From contig NW_019775446.1 of assembly GCF_001039355.2 (NCBI RefSeq), positions 129,835 through 189,834 of the forward strand: a DNA stretch of 60,000 nt. Direction: 5' to 3'. This DNA is from Lingula anatina. Lineage: Eukaryota; Brachiopoda; Lingulata; Lingulida; Lingulidae. The notes below the pieces were generated by a model. The model had not been told where the DNA came from, searched no databases, and was given only the letters and a program-made list of their open reading frames with translations. The position numbers were made by a program, and so were the translations under genes. Shown one piece after another: positions 38,801 to 49,096 of the stretch; the first letter of the stretch is position 1, and the number at the start of each line of letters is the position of its first letter.

Positions 38801-41800
38801 AGAGAAATATCAACGGTTCTCTTGGCTCTCCGATGTCACCAAAAATTATCGACTTTTGCAAGTCCCCAACTACCGTACAAAAGAGCATCAATTCACGGGA
38901 TATTAAAAACTCCACCCCGCTCTCGACGCCATTGTCGTTTTGGGAAAAACGCAGTCGAGAGGGAAGCGTTTCCAGCACTCTCTCCTCCAGCACGGCGGCT
39001 TCCAATTCAAGACAGACTACGCCCCAGATAACCCGACCGGCGGAGAGACTCCATTTTGGAAATTCGGAACAAGGTTCAACTCCACATCAAAATTTCAACC
39101 CGGGATACTCTCCTTCTCCGACACCCAGCCTCGAACAAAAACATCCGGACAAATCATTTGATAGTCCGAACAATAACAACAACAATACATTTGTTGCCAA
39201 ATCCTTCCAAGAATTAGCGCTTCAGAAGAAACCTCCCACCCCGACAAAAAACAGCAGACGACAGGGAGAGGAAGCGGGAAACCACACGCAAAATGGCGGG
39301 TCGAACAAGGTCAATGACGATGATATGTGCTTCTCCGACAACGAGAAAACCCTCCTGGAGAGAATGAAAAAAATGGAGAGCAAACACCAGGGTGTTGTGA
39401 AAGGATACGAAGGCAGAATAAATGAACTGATGAATAAAATGCACGAACTGAAACAAATTGCAGAGCTTCTGGAACAGTCTGGCAACAAGTCAATGCCGGG
39501 AGTTAACGGACATTATGGCCAAAGAGGTAAGTAACAGAAACGGCTTCAAAATTTAAAAGATTCAGATATCAGTCGAGTGATCAGCTGTAAGGAAACGCAA
39601 TGTGCTTGTTAATTTAGTCATGGGAACTTGGTCCTCCGTCGATTTAATCTTAGACAGCCGTCAGACTTTATCTAATAGATGATCTTATTCATAAGGCACA
39701 ATTAAGATCCTACCATAACATAGTTAATTATATTGCCTAATTATATCTTACATTTTGTATATCTTATATTTTATATTAAATACGTGTACCCAGACTCCTC
39801 GAAATATTGTCATTAAGATAATTTTATTTGAGAGAGTTCTCAGTGAATGACGTTCGTGATTAAATTTGGGCATATTTTCAATTTCCAATGAATTTAAGTT
39901 GATGCATTTCCATTCAGAAGATAGACCCAACATGGGAGAAAACCAAAGAGTACAAGTGCAAACGGTCTCAATGATACCTCCAGAGTCGCCGAAAATATCC
40001 TCACGAGAGGCCAGGACGCCGGCGTCTCCCCGCCCCCCTCCACCCCCGGCCTCTCCAGCCTTAACACCTGCAGCAGGGACGCACGTTTTGGCACCCCCTC
40101 CACCTCCTCCGGCCCCTTTGATGACTCGTCAACCCGCAGTGGTCCCCAGGAAGCCCCCAGTGCGGCCCCGCGTGAAGATGCGCCCCCTCTACTGGAACAG
40201 GGTCGTCTTGCCCACCAAGGGGAGCGTGGTGTCTGAAGGTAAGTCATCCCCGGAAGATGACCAGTGTCGGTAACTCGTTCGTTTTAGCTCACTTGAATAT
40301 GGTCAGTAGTTATCACAACTTGACCCCTATGGCAATTTTTAAGTATTCTTTCGGGCCAGTTATAGATTGAATGGCAATCATATTAGTCACGCGCCGGACA
40401 CTATAACGTTGAGGAAGCGCAGTAGACGCTACACCTTGGGCTATTTTTTCTGCCCCTCCCTCGTCTCCCCTCCGGGTTATTAGGATAAGGATGATGGTTT
40501 TAGCATCTCCTCCCCGCCATGCCCACTGAGATGAAAAAAAAATGTAATAGATGGTCCTTTCTCTCGTTTTGGTACTTACGATGAACCCGCCATTTTGATA
40601 TGGAAAGAATTATCCCCGGTATCCGCTTAAATATGTTCTGCATTCAAACGCTTTGCTTTATTCATGTCGCGAGATGTCAATCTACATGGTCATAAATTTG
40701 TCATTAACTTCTATATATAGACTGCATATGGAGCATACTACGAGTATCCTGATAGAAATCAAGTATTCATTTCAAAGACCAATTTCAGTTGGATTTTATG
40801 ACATTGTTTTTCCTTTTTCTTTCATCAGATATCACCATCTGGAATGAAGTGACAGAACCAAACTTTGACGTGGAGGAATTTGAAGGGTAAGGGTTTTAAA
40901 GGCAGCTAGAGTGTAGCACAAAGTACAAGATCAACAGTCCAAATGGAATATCCGATACCTGTTTGTTTGCCAGATTTCTTTTGAACTTTGTGTCTAAACT
41001 GTACTTTGTCATGCGCTTTGAGATAGAACCAAGATGGTATAGATTAAATTCTGCAATTAATATTTTCAATTCGAAAGAATTCTAATCTGGAAGGGGAAGG
41101 TGCACAAAATATTTGTTGTTCTTATTGTCATCCTCGGGAGGCATGTCATAGTAATTTTGTTATTAGACCCGAGGAGGACACACACATACAAAAAAAAAAG
41201 TTAGATGGATCGGATTGCGTGACAGGGACTAGGCATATCTGACTGATGATCCTTTAAGGGTCATTTATCTCCCGATAGATGGCTCTGGCTGTCATGTTTC
41301 CTTGAGGAAATCTTTAATCAGTGCCCAATACCAAATTGTGGGAACTCAAATAAGAAACAATACCATATCTGTTACTTAAAAGAGTAAGGTCAAATATGCA
41401 GTTTACAGGACTGACAAAATGGTGCATGATATGTTGATTTATATTTGAAGAATTTTATGAATTCAGAACCTTTACTCTATATTCCATTAATCATACCTGA
41501 CCACTTGTGCCATTTAGTATAGTGTAACGTCTTTGTTTGAACATATGCGAGCATTTGGACGACGCTAAGGTGAATTAATAACATGAGACAAATGACGAGC
41601 GAATAATAATTTTGACTTTTGTCAATTGCGACTTAGATCATTACTTTACAAGTTGTTCTAAGATCCTGAAAGCTGAAGTTTAAAACAGGTGCAAATTTTA
41701 TTTTGCAACGATGAAAAAACATAGTTTTGTAGTTTATTTGTTTTAAGCTTTTCTTATCTAAAAATTGTGTAACCGTTTGAAACGGTTATATTCAACTCCA

Positions 41801-44800
41801 GATTTGTGTAGAACTTAATCAAATAAACCTTGTTGCTCTTGTCAAAACAGATATTGATAGTAGTAGACCCTGTTTGTGTCGTAGAAATTATTAAGCATTT
41901 GTAACTCAAGTGCCGTGTGATTATAAACATATCTATTCTTTTTTCATATTCCAGGCTTTTTGGTAAACCGCGTAGCCAGAGTAGTGATGGCCACGAGATG
42001 GCGACACAAGACGCCACATCGTTAAAACGACGGGGTAACAAAGTACAGGTATGTCTATCGTAATTGTGATTTTCACTTTGATCGACACTTTATTCATGTG
42101 GTATGGTCGTGTCCCTATCAAGGTTTCTCCATAATAAGTTATTGTATACGTGCTCTAGTTGGACGCCATATCTTGATCTTATCCAGAACCCTTGCTCTTA
42201 CTGAAGAAAAATATTTGTATTGCCGAAGGTACACGATATGTGGGTTACGAAGATAGCCGAGTCGCCTGAATGTACCTGTTCTAATGCTCTAACTAACCGA
42301 GTCTCATTAAGTATATGGACTCCTTTTATTTTACAGCCGGTTAAGGTACTGGAAGCCAATCGCTCGCGCTCTGTGGCCATATGGCTTCGTAGCCAGCAGT
42401 GTAAGCTGGAGAATGTCCACAGTGCAATTTACGACCTTGATTTCAACAAAGTAGACTTGGACAGGTGGGTAACAGAAACCTGTGGCATGATGTCTAGTGT
42501 TTTTTTTTTGGTTTTTTTTTCTGTGAAAATGATTATTTTAAGTTTTATTTTCTATGATATAGTTATTATTAATAATAATATTATGCTTTATCTACTTATA
42601 ATCGCAATACTTTTCGTATTGTATATTTCTGATCTTGCAGTTCCCCTAGCAAAGGGCCTTTTTTTAACCGGAAACTAGAAAACTGGGAAAAACTAAAATT
42701 GATTTCATTATCCTACTCGTTCGTATCCATAAACACACGAGAGATCACGTTTCCATGTTATACCAAATGCGACAGTCTGGCACTAGTTAAATCTAAATTT
42801 ATATTTTAATATAATTTATCTGTTTCTGTTTCAGTTTGCAAACACTGAGAACAATCATCGCCACTCCTGAAGAACTGGAAAAACTTCACCAGCAAGTCAA
42901 GGCTAAATCTGCAGGTATGGACGTCAGCAGGAATTACGATCTTTCACCAGACGCAGAAAAAAAATCATTTCATTTGATTAAAATGAGTACTTAAAATGAG
43001 ACCGTTTCATAAACATCAGTATGGCCTAGGCGTATAGATACTCGTTTCTCTTTTTCTGTCTTTAAATTGGTAAGGCAGTTACAAGGTGTTACGATAACCA
43101 AATGCTACACATCGTGTCGCATATGGCAAATGAATTGAGATATACTGCTCGTTATATAAAATATAAAATCAAATGCACATTTATAAGTATAAAAATACAA
43201 ATATCATTATGTCATTATGTATTAATTTTATACAGTGTTCATATATCAGTTTCAATTTGTCTTTAGCTCCCCTCGACGAACCAGATCAGTTTTTGCTCGA
43301 CTTGTCCAAAATGAGACACCTCACCGAGAGAATAGAGTGTCTCCTGTACAAACGCACCTTCACGGAAGCCATGTTTGATACAGGTAAGAACGTGCGAAGG
43401 TGTAAATTGTGTAATTATGGAGAAAATAAGCTCCGTAGCGTGAATATTTTAAGCAGCTCAACATAACAAAGTTGTGCAACCATTGGTTTCACCTCAAGAT
43501 CAAAGGCACATTCTTGGAGATAGGTCAGTTTATTTCACGGAGGCCGCTTTTGATACAGGTAAAAACAAACAGATATGCTGATTTGTGGAGCAGTAAATAA
43601 GTAATATATGGGTTATTGTTTGTTGTTGATTAATAAAACGAAGTTCTGATGAAGCCATATTTGAGGCTGGGGGTAAACAAAATTGATACACAACAAAGTA
43701 TCTAAAATGCGGAAAAAATGTATTACCACTGTATTTAGGTTACTAGTGGCGCATATAAAAAGTCAATAAATGAATTGAAGAACTCACGTGGGCACTTATT
43801 GGACTGTATGGCAGCTTGATCATGAGCAAACCTTGGAAATAAATGAGTTCTCTTTTATAAGAAAACCTACAATGAACCCCTGCCTTTTTTACTTTACAGA
43901 CCAACAGCTAACCTATCTGTTAAGTGCGTGTGACGAAGTGAAGAGCTGCAAGACTCTAAAGACGCTCATAGAGCTGGTGCTTGCTTTTGGGAACTACATG
44001 AACGGAGGGACTCAGAGAGGCCAGGCGGACGGCTTCGAGCTACAGGCGCTCAGTAAAGTGAAAGACATCAAAAGTGTGGTACGTACGGCTGACACGTCTG
44101 AGAAATTCTGTTCTGTGTTCAGATTAAATGCAGCGGACATGACTCCCCCACCCCCCAAAAAAGTCTGTACTGGTTCACTCTTCTTAAAAATGATGCAAAA
44201 CCTTATGATGACAATTTCAGGAATTTCTATTTTTTAAGCATCGATTTTCTTTTTGAAAAACTCACGACGACTTTTTTCTGTGTATAGTAGCGCATTCATC
44301 TCGCTTCTCTGGCATTTCTAGGATGGCAGTATAAACCTACTCCAGCACATTATTCGCACCTACTGCAACGAGTTTGAAGAAAACTCGGGCAAGAATACCT
44401 CTAAATTCGACGTCCCCGAAATGCAAACTCTCCAACAGGCAGCCTCGGTTTCGCTGGACGAAATCAAAGCGACCTTGGAGAGGACGCAGGACGAGCTGGC
44501 GAGACACAAAACTAAGGCGGAGAAAATCTACGAAGAGACGGAAGCTCATCTCATTCAACCTTTCAAGAATTACATGGAGGAGTTTTTTGAGACAGGTCGG
44601 TTAATTTCAGCGTGTATGACAATGCTGCTTTCCATGAGGGTTGAATTACTAGACTTACGGAGACTTTTCCGTGTAATGGCCATTGCAAAATTAGTGGCAA
44701 AACACCTCGTTAATACAACTCTTTCCGTGACTACATTTTTATGACTTTGTGAAACAGGGGCGGAATCAGAGATATTTTCTGACAGTCTTCCAAATTATCT

Positions 44801-47557
44801 TTGTTGATCCATCCACCATTTTTGACCGTCTTCCGACAGAAAAAAAATTAGATACCCACCAATGTAAACTTGAAAATCTGACCGTGTTCCGGAAGACCAA
44901 GAAGACGGCCAAATCCGCTCCTGTGAAATGTTCAGAAATTTTTGAATTTCGGTCGTAGCATAAACTGTTGGCAACATTGGCGTGCTCATACCCCCATAGT
45001 TCGGTGCTCTTCCTCCCAATTCTGCTCATTTGTTTTGAATTACCATATACATATTTGGTTTATTGCAAAGATGGGCGAAATAGCACAAGAAAATTTAAGG
45101 AAAAATCAATTCTGATTGCTTAATCCAAGTTATCTCATTCTGGTTACAGCCGAGGACACTCATCTCTCCCAGATGCAGAAGTACACCGCGTCCACCTTTT
45201 CGTTTGAAGGTGTTGTAGCCTTCTTTACCTTTCGAAATGAAAATGATCAGGTAGGGTGAAGTTAAAGATGTGACCATATCTTTACATTTCCAACAAAATG
45301 TTTTTTTTTATAACATAATCGAGTAAGGTAGGCCTCCAATTGGAGGTAGGGGTAGCACATCTTCGGATAAGTTTTTAAAGCAAGTTAAATCATGTTGATA
45401 AAAATACCTTTTCTTTACAATTGGCACTTTTGGCAAAAATTTTACTATTATAACAAAATTTCTCTATTTTGAATGGAATATTTTTCTTTTTAGGCCACTC
45501 CAAGCGCGTTTTTCGGTATTTGGGTGTCGTTTTTGACCGACGCATCAGCTTTATGGAAAATAGAACAGAGGCGTATAGCACGAGAGATGTTCGAGAGAGT
45601 CCAAAGCAGACGCAAGGTTAGAACTAGGCATTTTACTTCTGTTTTGCTGCTTTTACCAGTGCGGCGTTTATAATAATATTATAAGTATATGGTTAAGTGC
45701 CATACAAGGTGCTTGATGTTCTTCATGTCACTTCATGTGACGTTACATGTGGTATTTTCAATTTTTTGCCATTTTGTTGGCCACATCTGCTTTGATTTTA
45801 AAGACAATTTATGTCTAGTTATTAGATGAGATTATATTGCACGAGCTTCACCAATCGTTTCATTTCTTAAAACACGTTCCCTTATAGAATTGTTTTTGTT
45901 TCAGACCCGCGCCGCCACCACCAAAATAGCGACCATCTCACACACGGAGCTTAAGGCGAAATTTTCCACCCATGGACAGCAACAGAAAACCATCAAATTC
46001 CAGCAGCTTAACCCAAAGGTCGGCTTTCAAAGCAGTCAACAACCTACCTCAAACAACGCCTTAACAAATGGAAGAAAAACACCCGACACACTTCTCAGAA
46101 CTGACCACCAACAACAGCAGAACCAAGACTCGCCCCCTAGCTACCCGCCCCCTCCACCCCCTGTGGGAGATGACACCCCAGGGGGAGAAGGCTTCTCATC
46201 GTCAACCAATGGAAGTTTAGGAAGAGGGCGGGTGAACGCTATCAAGGACATGTTCCAGCATCACCCTGCAGACGACAGACGCGACACCCCTTCCCCGCCG
46301 CCCCTACCTCCCCGTATTCGACCAGTTCGGCTGTCCTACATCTCCTCTAAGCTTAGCAAGAGTTCGGAGGAGCTGGACACCAGCGGGCTGGAGAGAATCC
46401 ACGAGCTGAAATTCATGAAGGCCAGGGATCGCACCCCTCTCTCGCCGCTCTCTTTCTCCACGGCGGCGCAGTCGGACAGCATGGAAGATATTTTGGCTAA
46501 CGATTCTCTCTCGTCCGGGGGTGGTACTCCACACTCTGGGCACTCCAGTAAAAATAATGTGTCATCCTCTGGTGGGGAGTGCACCCCCCGGTCCCTGCCT
46601 TCTTCCGGGAGGGACGTCATGTCTCCGACATTGTCTAATTCGTCTGCGCATTCAAATGCTGCTGTGAAAAGCAGAGATATTTCTTCGAGTTTGTCGCCGC
46701 CGTCAAATAATTTCAATCTCGCCGACAAAGACCGACAAAGCTCTTCAATGGTTGGGAAACCCGGAGAAAACCGACCGGTTTCGGCGTTTTCGAGTCTGTC
46801 TCCGAAAGTTATACGACAGTCTTTCAATAGCAGACGACAAAATGTGAATTTTCAGCAACAACAGCTACAGTCACCAAAGCAGCATTACCCGGTTCTGGAC
46901 TTCAAAGCCATCGCTCTTTCTCCAAAATCTGGCGACAAAGATTCAGAGCCTTCTACCCCGGGGGTCACCGTCAATGGGATGACGAGAAACCCCCTCGCGT
47001 CATTAAGCGGCACCGAGGACGACACCCTGTACCTTACAATGAATAACCGACGCTCGCAGCCGCCGCAAACCAACTCCCACGATGACAGCCGAGACTATAT
47101 CGAGATGGACACGGCGCGCGCTATTCAGCAGAGCGGCAGCCCCCCTCCAGTCGTCCTGCCCAACGGCTTTAAGACCCCCGACCTTTTCATCATCAGGAAC
47201 GGACACAACGGAGATGAGGTCATTAGCAGCTCCTCGGCGTCTAGCTCCCTCCAGAGGCCAGACAAGAAGTACACGTTTAGAAGAATCTCGGAGACAGGGT
47301 CAGAACAGTCGATCAAGAAGGGTTCTGGCGGTGGCAGTGCCCCTGGGTCCCCGGCGCCGCCGAAACCACAGCGGACATTCATGCAGTACGGAAAGCCAGG
47401 GTCTGACATGAACAGTAACTATATGAATGATAAGGGTTGGCGGAGGTCCTTTGGGAAGGGAAAAGTCCAAGGCAATAATACCATTCCGTATGAAAGCGCC
47501 ACTAACTCTTCCAAAAATCTTCTCGGTGGAAATGACGTATCGTATATGGCTGTTTGA
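28143..47557 (+). CDS. DEP-domain formin of the FMN2/Cappuccino class
   Basis: Fourteen exons (listed below) join in frame to 1428 residues. Approximate order: MGNQQT start with Gly2 and Thr6 (myristoylation consensus); DEP domain ~26-105 ([28 protein letters not shown]); Ser-rich linker; coiled coil ~325-371; short FH1 ~420-455 with two proline runs; FH2 ~473-878 with [11 protein letters not shown], the Ile of RSVAIWLRS and the signature [19 protein letters not shown]-like [16 protein letters not shown] right after FH2; then a Ser/Pro-rich tail of ~525 residues ending SYMAV. FH2 dimers nucleate and cap actin barbed ends, FH1 feeds profilin-actin, and FSI motifs bind the Spire KIND domain. 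The MGNQ start, coiled coil, FH1-FH2 and FSI point to FMN1/FMN2/Cappuccino rather than diaphanous formins. The long tail is unusual. The exon model is strong; subfamily is inferred. Confidence 0.9.
28163..32960. other. Formin intron 1, first part
   Basis: AT-rich intron with (CT)n/(GA)n at 29617-29674, G-runs at 29930-29943 and purine-rich GA tracts at 32205-32225. No coding exon is seen before 32961. Confidence 0.5.
29617..29674. repeat. (CT)n ... (GA)n inverted microsatellite
   Basis: A CT tract and a GA tract separated by a short GT run; together they can fold into a hairpin. Confidence 0.85.
32961..33049 (+). CDS. Candidate alternative first exon of the formin
   Basis: ATG at 32961 has A at -3 and G at +4, opens 29 codons ([10 protein letters not shown]..., ...DCPTPEY) and ends at donor GTAGGA with AG left over. 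That is the same phase as exon 1, giving ...[13 protein letters not shown]. An in-frame ATG lies two codons earlier (32955) and an in-frame stop about 45 bases upstream. It could instead be a cassette exon after the AG at 32953. It lacks Ser/Thr at position 6, so this form would not be expected to be myristoylated. Confidence 0.4.
33050..36430. other. Formin intron preceding the DEP exon
   Basis: No coding exon is seen. There are G-rich tracts at 35190-35245 and a (GT)n tract at 35799-35862. Similar short strings (ATATTCGAGATG) occur at about 33317 and 33635. Confidence 0.5.
35799..35862. repeat. (GT)n microsatellite
   Basis: GT tract with one or two interruptions. Confidence 0.9.
36431..36667 (+). 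CDS. Formin exon 2, DEP domain
   Basis: The acceptor is tttctttctttcag and the donor GTGAGA. It encodes residues 7-85, with [20 protein letters not shown] and [15 protein letters not shown] typical of DEP domains. Confidence 0.9.
36668..38624. other. Formin intron 2
   Basis: AT-rich, with no coding exon seen. Confidence 0.6.
38625..39526 (+). CDS. Formin exon 3, end of DEP, Ser-rich linker, coiled coil
   Basis: The acceptor is ttctccacttcag and the donor GTAAGT. The 902 bases start [15 protein letters not shown] (end of DEP), continue as a low-complexity Ser/Pro/Asn linker with many Ser-Pro and Thr-Pro sites, and finish with a heptad-rich [12 protein letters not shown] ... [20 protein letters not shown]. 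Confidence 0.92.
39918..40238 (+). CDS. Formin exon 4, FH1 and start of FH2
   Basis: It encodes two short proline tracts (RPPPPPASP and [10 protein letters not shown]), then [21 protein letters not shown], the N-terminal lasso region of FH2. The FH1 is short compared with vertebrate FMN2. Confidence 0.92.
40239..41954. other. Formin introns around exon 5
   Basis: Apart from exon 5 (40829-40886) I see no coding sequence here. Confidence 0.6.
40829..40886 (+). CDS. Formin exon 5, FH2
   Basis: A 58-base exon encoding [20 protein letters not shown], with acceptor ttctttcatcag and donor GTAAGG. Confidence 0.9.
41955..42048 (+). CDS. Formin exon 6, FH2
   Basis: It encodes [12 protein letters not shown] ... 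[10 protein letters not shown] between attccag and GTATGT, ending in phase 0. Confidence 0.88.
42337..42464 (+). CDS. Formin exon 7, FH2 with the conserved Ile
   Basis: It encodes [20 protein letters not shown] and continues to FNKVDLD. The Ile of VAIW matches the actin-contacting Ile of FH2 knobs. Confidence 0.9.
42835..42914 (+). CDS. Formin exon 8, FH2
   Basis: It encodes [20 protein letters not shown] and on to VKAKSA, with acceptor ctgtttcag and donor GTATGG. Confidence 0.9.
43267..43383 (+). CDS. Formin exon 9, FH2
   Basis: It encodes [19 protein letters not shown] to FTEAMFDT, with donor GTAAGA. Two degenerate echoes of its 3' end follow in the next intron. Confidence 0.92.
43534..43558 (+). 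other. Degenerate copy of the 3' end of formin exon 9
   Basis: TTCACGGAGGCCGCTTTTGA and then TACAG with GTAAAA repeat the last ~25 bases and donor of exon 9 (FTEAAFDT against FTEAMFDT). A weaker echo, GAAGCCATATTTGAGGCTG, follows at 43651 with GGTAAAC. No acceptor makes either a full exon. Confidence 0.55.
43900..44078 (+). CDS. Formin exon 10, FH2 signature
   Basis: It encodes [20 protein letters not shown] and [18 protein letters not shown], the most conserved FH2 block. The donor is GTACGT. Confidence 0.95.
44322..44595 (+). CDS. Formin exon 11, FH2 C-terminal helices
   Basis: It encodes [20 protein letters not shown] to [12 protein letters not shown]. The donor GTCGGT is weaker than the others, but the phase fits the next exon. 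Confidence 0.9.
45150..45250 (+). CDS. Formin exon 12, FH2
   Basis: It encodes [20 protein letters not shown] and [14 protein letters not shown], with acceptor tggttacag and donor GTAGGG. Confidence 0.88.
45494..45616 (+). CDS. Formin exon 13, end of FH2
   Basis: It encodes [20 protein letters not shown] and [17 protein letters not shown], the typical F-x-x-W ending of FH2. Confidence 0.92.
45905..47557 (+). CDS. Formin exon 14, FSI-like motif and long C-terminal tail
   Basis: One 1653-base exon, acceptor tgtttttgtttcag, stop TGA at 47555-47557. Residues 879-902 ([16 protein letters not shown]) resemble the Spire-binding FSI motif that ends vertebrate FMN2. The next ~525 residues are Ser/Pro-rich with SH3-type proline motifs ([28 protein letters not shown]), YLTM (Tyr 1254, 47030-47032), YIEM (Tyr 1276, 47096-47098) and a C-terminal YMAV that fits a class II PDZ ligand. 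Confidence 0.92.
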   Translation, partial: TRAATTKIATISHTELKAKFSTHGQQQKTIKFQQLNPKVGFQSSQQPTSNNALTNGRKTPDTLLRTDHQQQQNQDSPPSYPPPPPPVGDDTPGGEGFSSSTNGSLGRGRVNAIKDMFQHHPADDRRDTPSPPPLPPRIRPVRLSYISSKLSKSSEELDTSGLERIHELKFMKARDRTPLSPLSFSTAAQSDSMEDILANDSLSSGGGTPHSGHSSKNNVSSSGGECTPRSLPSSGRDVMSPTLSNSSAHSNAAVKSRDISSSLSPPSNNFNLADKDRQSSSMVGKPGENRPVSAFSSLSPKVIRQSFNSRRQNVNFQQQQLQSPKQHYPVLDFKAIALSPKSGDKDSEPSTPGVTVNGMTRNPLASLSGTEDDTLYLTMNNRRSQPPQTNSHDDSRDYIEMDTARAIQQSGSPPPVVLPNGFKTPDLFIIRNGHNGDEVISSSSASSSLQRPDKKYTFRRISETGSEQSIKKGSGGGSAPGSPAPPKPQRTFMQYGKPGSDMNSNYMNDKGWRRSFGKGKVQGNNTIPYESATNSSKNLLGGNDVSYMAV

Positions 47558-48747
47558 TGCTTGAATATAGCATAATAGAGGAAATTTTAGTGTTTTATTT
47601 GAAAACGCACATTTACAAAATATGTATCGATAGAGGAGACGGACATTTTGATATGGGGAAACGGTATTATTTCTTTTCCACAAAAACAAAAATCTAAAAT
47701 GCATCATCCAGCTTAAGTACTGCTACAAAGGTGTCTATGTATCATCTCTGTGAAGATTTTAAAAAAATCGTAAATCTTAAACATTACTTAAAAATTGCAG
47801 TTGAGCTTGGTTAACAGATTTAAGATTATTTTTCAAAACTGGTCGAGATAAGATCACATATGTCTGTACCGACAGAGATTCTTGCTGGTGGTAACTGTTA
47901 TTTTTATTTCCCTTTTGGGAAGTTAAATATTCTGACGGCCTTCAGGGTCAAAGAGTATTGTCAAGTCAATATAACACATTGTATCTAGTTTAATGTCGAG
48001 ACATACCTCATTAAAATGTCATTTTACGAAGCTGCAATATATATGAGATGGAACTTAAATTCATGTGTTTCATTTTTATTTAAGATTAGACAGGGCCGTA
48101 GCCTGAGCAAAATGCCAGGGGGGGCAGTAAGCGGACACGAGGGGGCGAAGCCCCCGAGGGGGGAGGGGGGGTCCCCCTCCCAGTGTGGAAAATTCTAAAT
48201 CCCAGGGGGGGCAGCTGCCCCCCCTGCCCCCCCGGAGGCTACGGCCCTGTTAGATATCAGTTGAAATATACCAATGCTGTCAATTAGAAATTATGGTGTT
48301 TCTGTCACAAGTAGGTAAAACGTACTAATTTATTAGTCATCTTCATCCTGAATTTCCAAGGTTGCAAATAACGTACCTTTGGTAGAGGAAATTCACCGTC
48401 ATTCCTTTTAAGCCAGGGTTTCATCATGGACGTTGCCTGCATCATATTGGTGTTGTGTAGATTGGCCATCAGGTGGCGCTTGGTCAAGAAAAACTAGCGA
48501 ACCTGTCCTAGGTCTAAGTAGATTCTCACACTTTTATTTGTCATATATATCTTTTAGTTTTCATAAATTATGTAAAGTGCTCCGAGATGAAGAAATAGAT
48601 CATGAACAATTTCGTGCAAACAAACAACCGTCACATCTGACCAAAACACCGCCCTTCTTGCGGTAGTTTTGTGAAACAAAATTATGCAATATTTATGCGA
48701 AAGGTTCTGAGGCCTAATATTTATAATCTTTGATATTGTTAAAATAA
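47558..48747 (+). other. Probable 3' UTR of the formin
   Basis: There is no coding exon after the stop. AATAAA at 48742-48747 is a candidate polyadenylation signal. The MITE at 48091-48249 would lie inside this UTR. Confidence 0.45.
48091..48249. mobile_element. 159-base MITE with 14-bp inverted ends and TTAGA duplication
   Basis: The ends CAGGGCCGTAGCCT (48091-48104) and AGGCTACGGCCCTG (48236-48249) are perfect inverses, flanked on both sides by TTAGA (48086-48090 and 48250-48254). The interior is extremely G/C-rich with palindromes such as GGGGGCGAAGCCCCC and GGGGGGGCAGCTGCCCCCCC. No coding capacity. The sharp ends and intact target duplication indicate a recent insertion. Confidence 0.85.
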
Positions 48748-48749
48748 AG

Positions 48750-49090
48750 TTATTCGTTTCTATTTGTTGACTTTGGTTTTGTTAAATTTTTATATCAATT
48801 CTATTGTTTTATAATCGCCATAAATGTTAAATTGAAGTGGAGATCCAATGAAGTAGGGAACGATTTGGAGGGGGGATCAAACAACAATGTTTTAGAGTGA
48901 GTTTGTGTAGACACTATCATATACAAAATGCCTGTTTGAACAAAACATTTTAGTATCACTTTATCTTTCATCTCGTTTACATTTTACCACTAAAAGCGGT
49001 CAAATTGTTTTACCTTCTCCGATCGCAACATCGTGTAGATTACAGCTCAATATGAAACTCAAACAACGGTATGGCTGATAAAATTCAAAA
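48750..49090. other. Short intergenic stretch between convergent genes
   Basis: AT-rich, with no gene seen. It separates the formin 3' end from the reverse-strand gene's polyadenylation signal. Confidence 0.5.
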
Positions 49091-49096
49091 TTTATT
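49091..49096 (-). terminator. Polyadenylation signal of the secreted-protein gene
   Basis: AATAAA on the - strand, ~335 bases downstream of the stop codon. Confidence 0.4.

Noticed and set aside
38679-39005. Reverse-strand frame over formin exon 3
   Set aside because: Shadow of the Ser-rich linker on the other strand.
46304-47411. Long antisense and alternative frames over formin exon 14
   Set aside because: They are shadows of a GC-rich coding exon; the + frame alone carries the splice-consistent reading.
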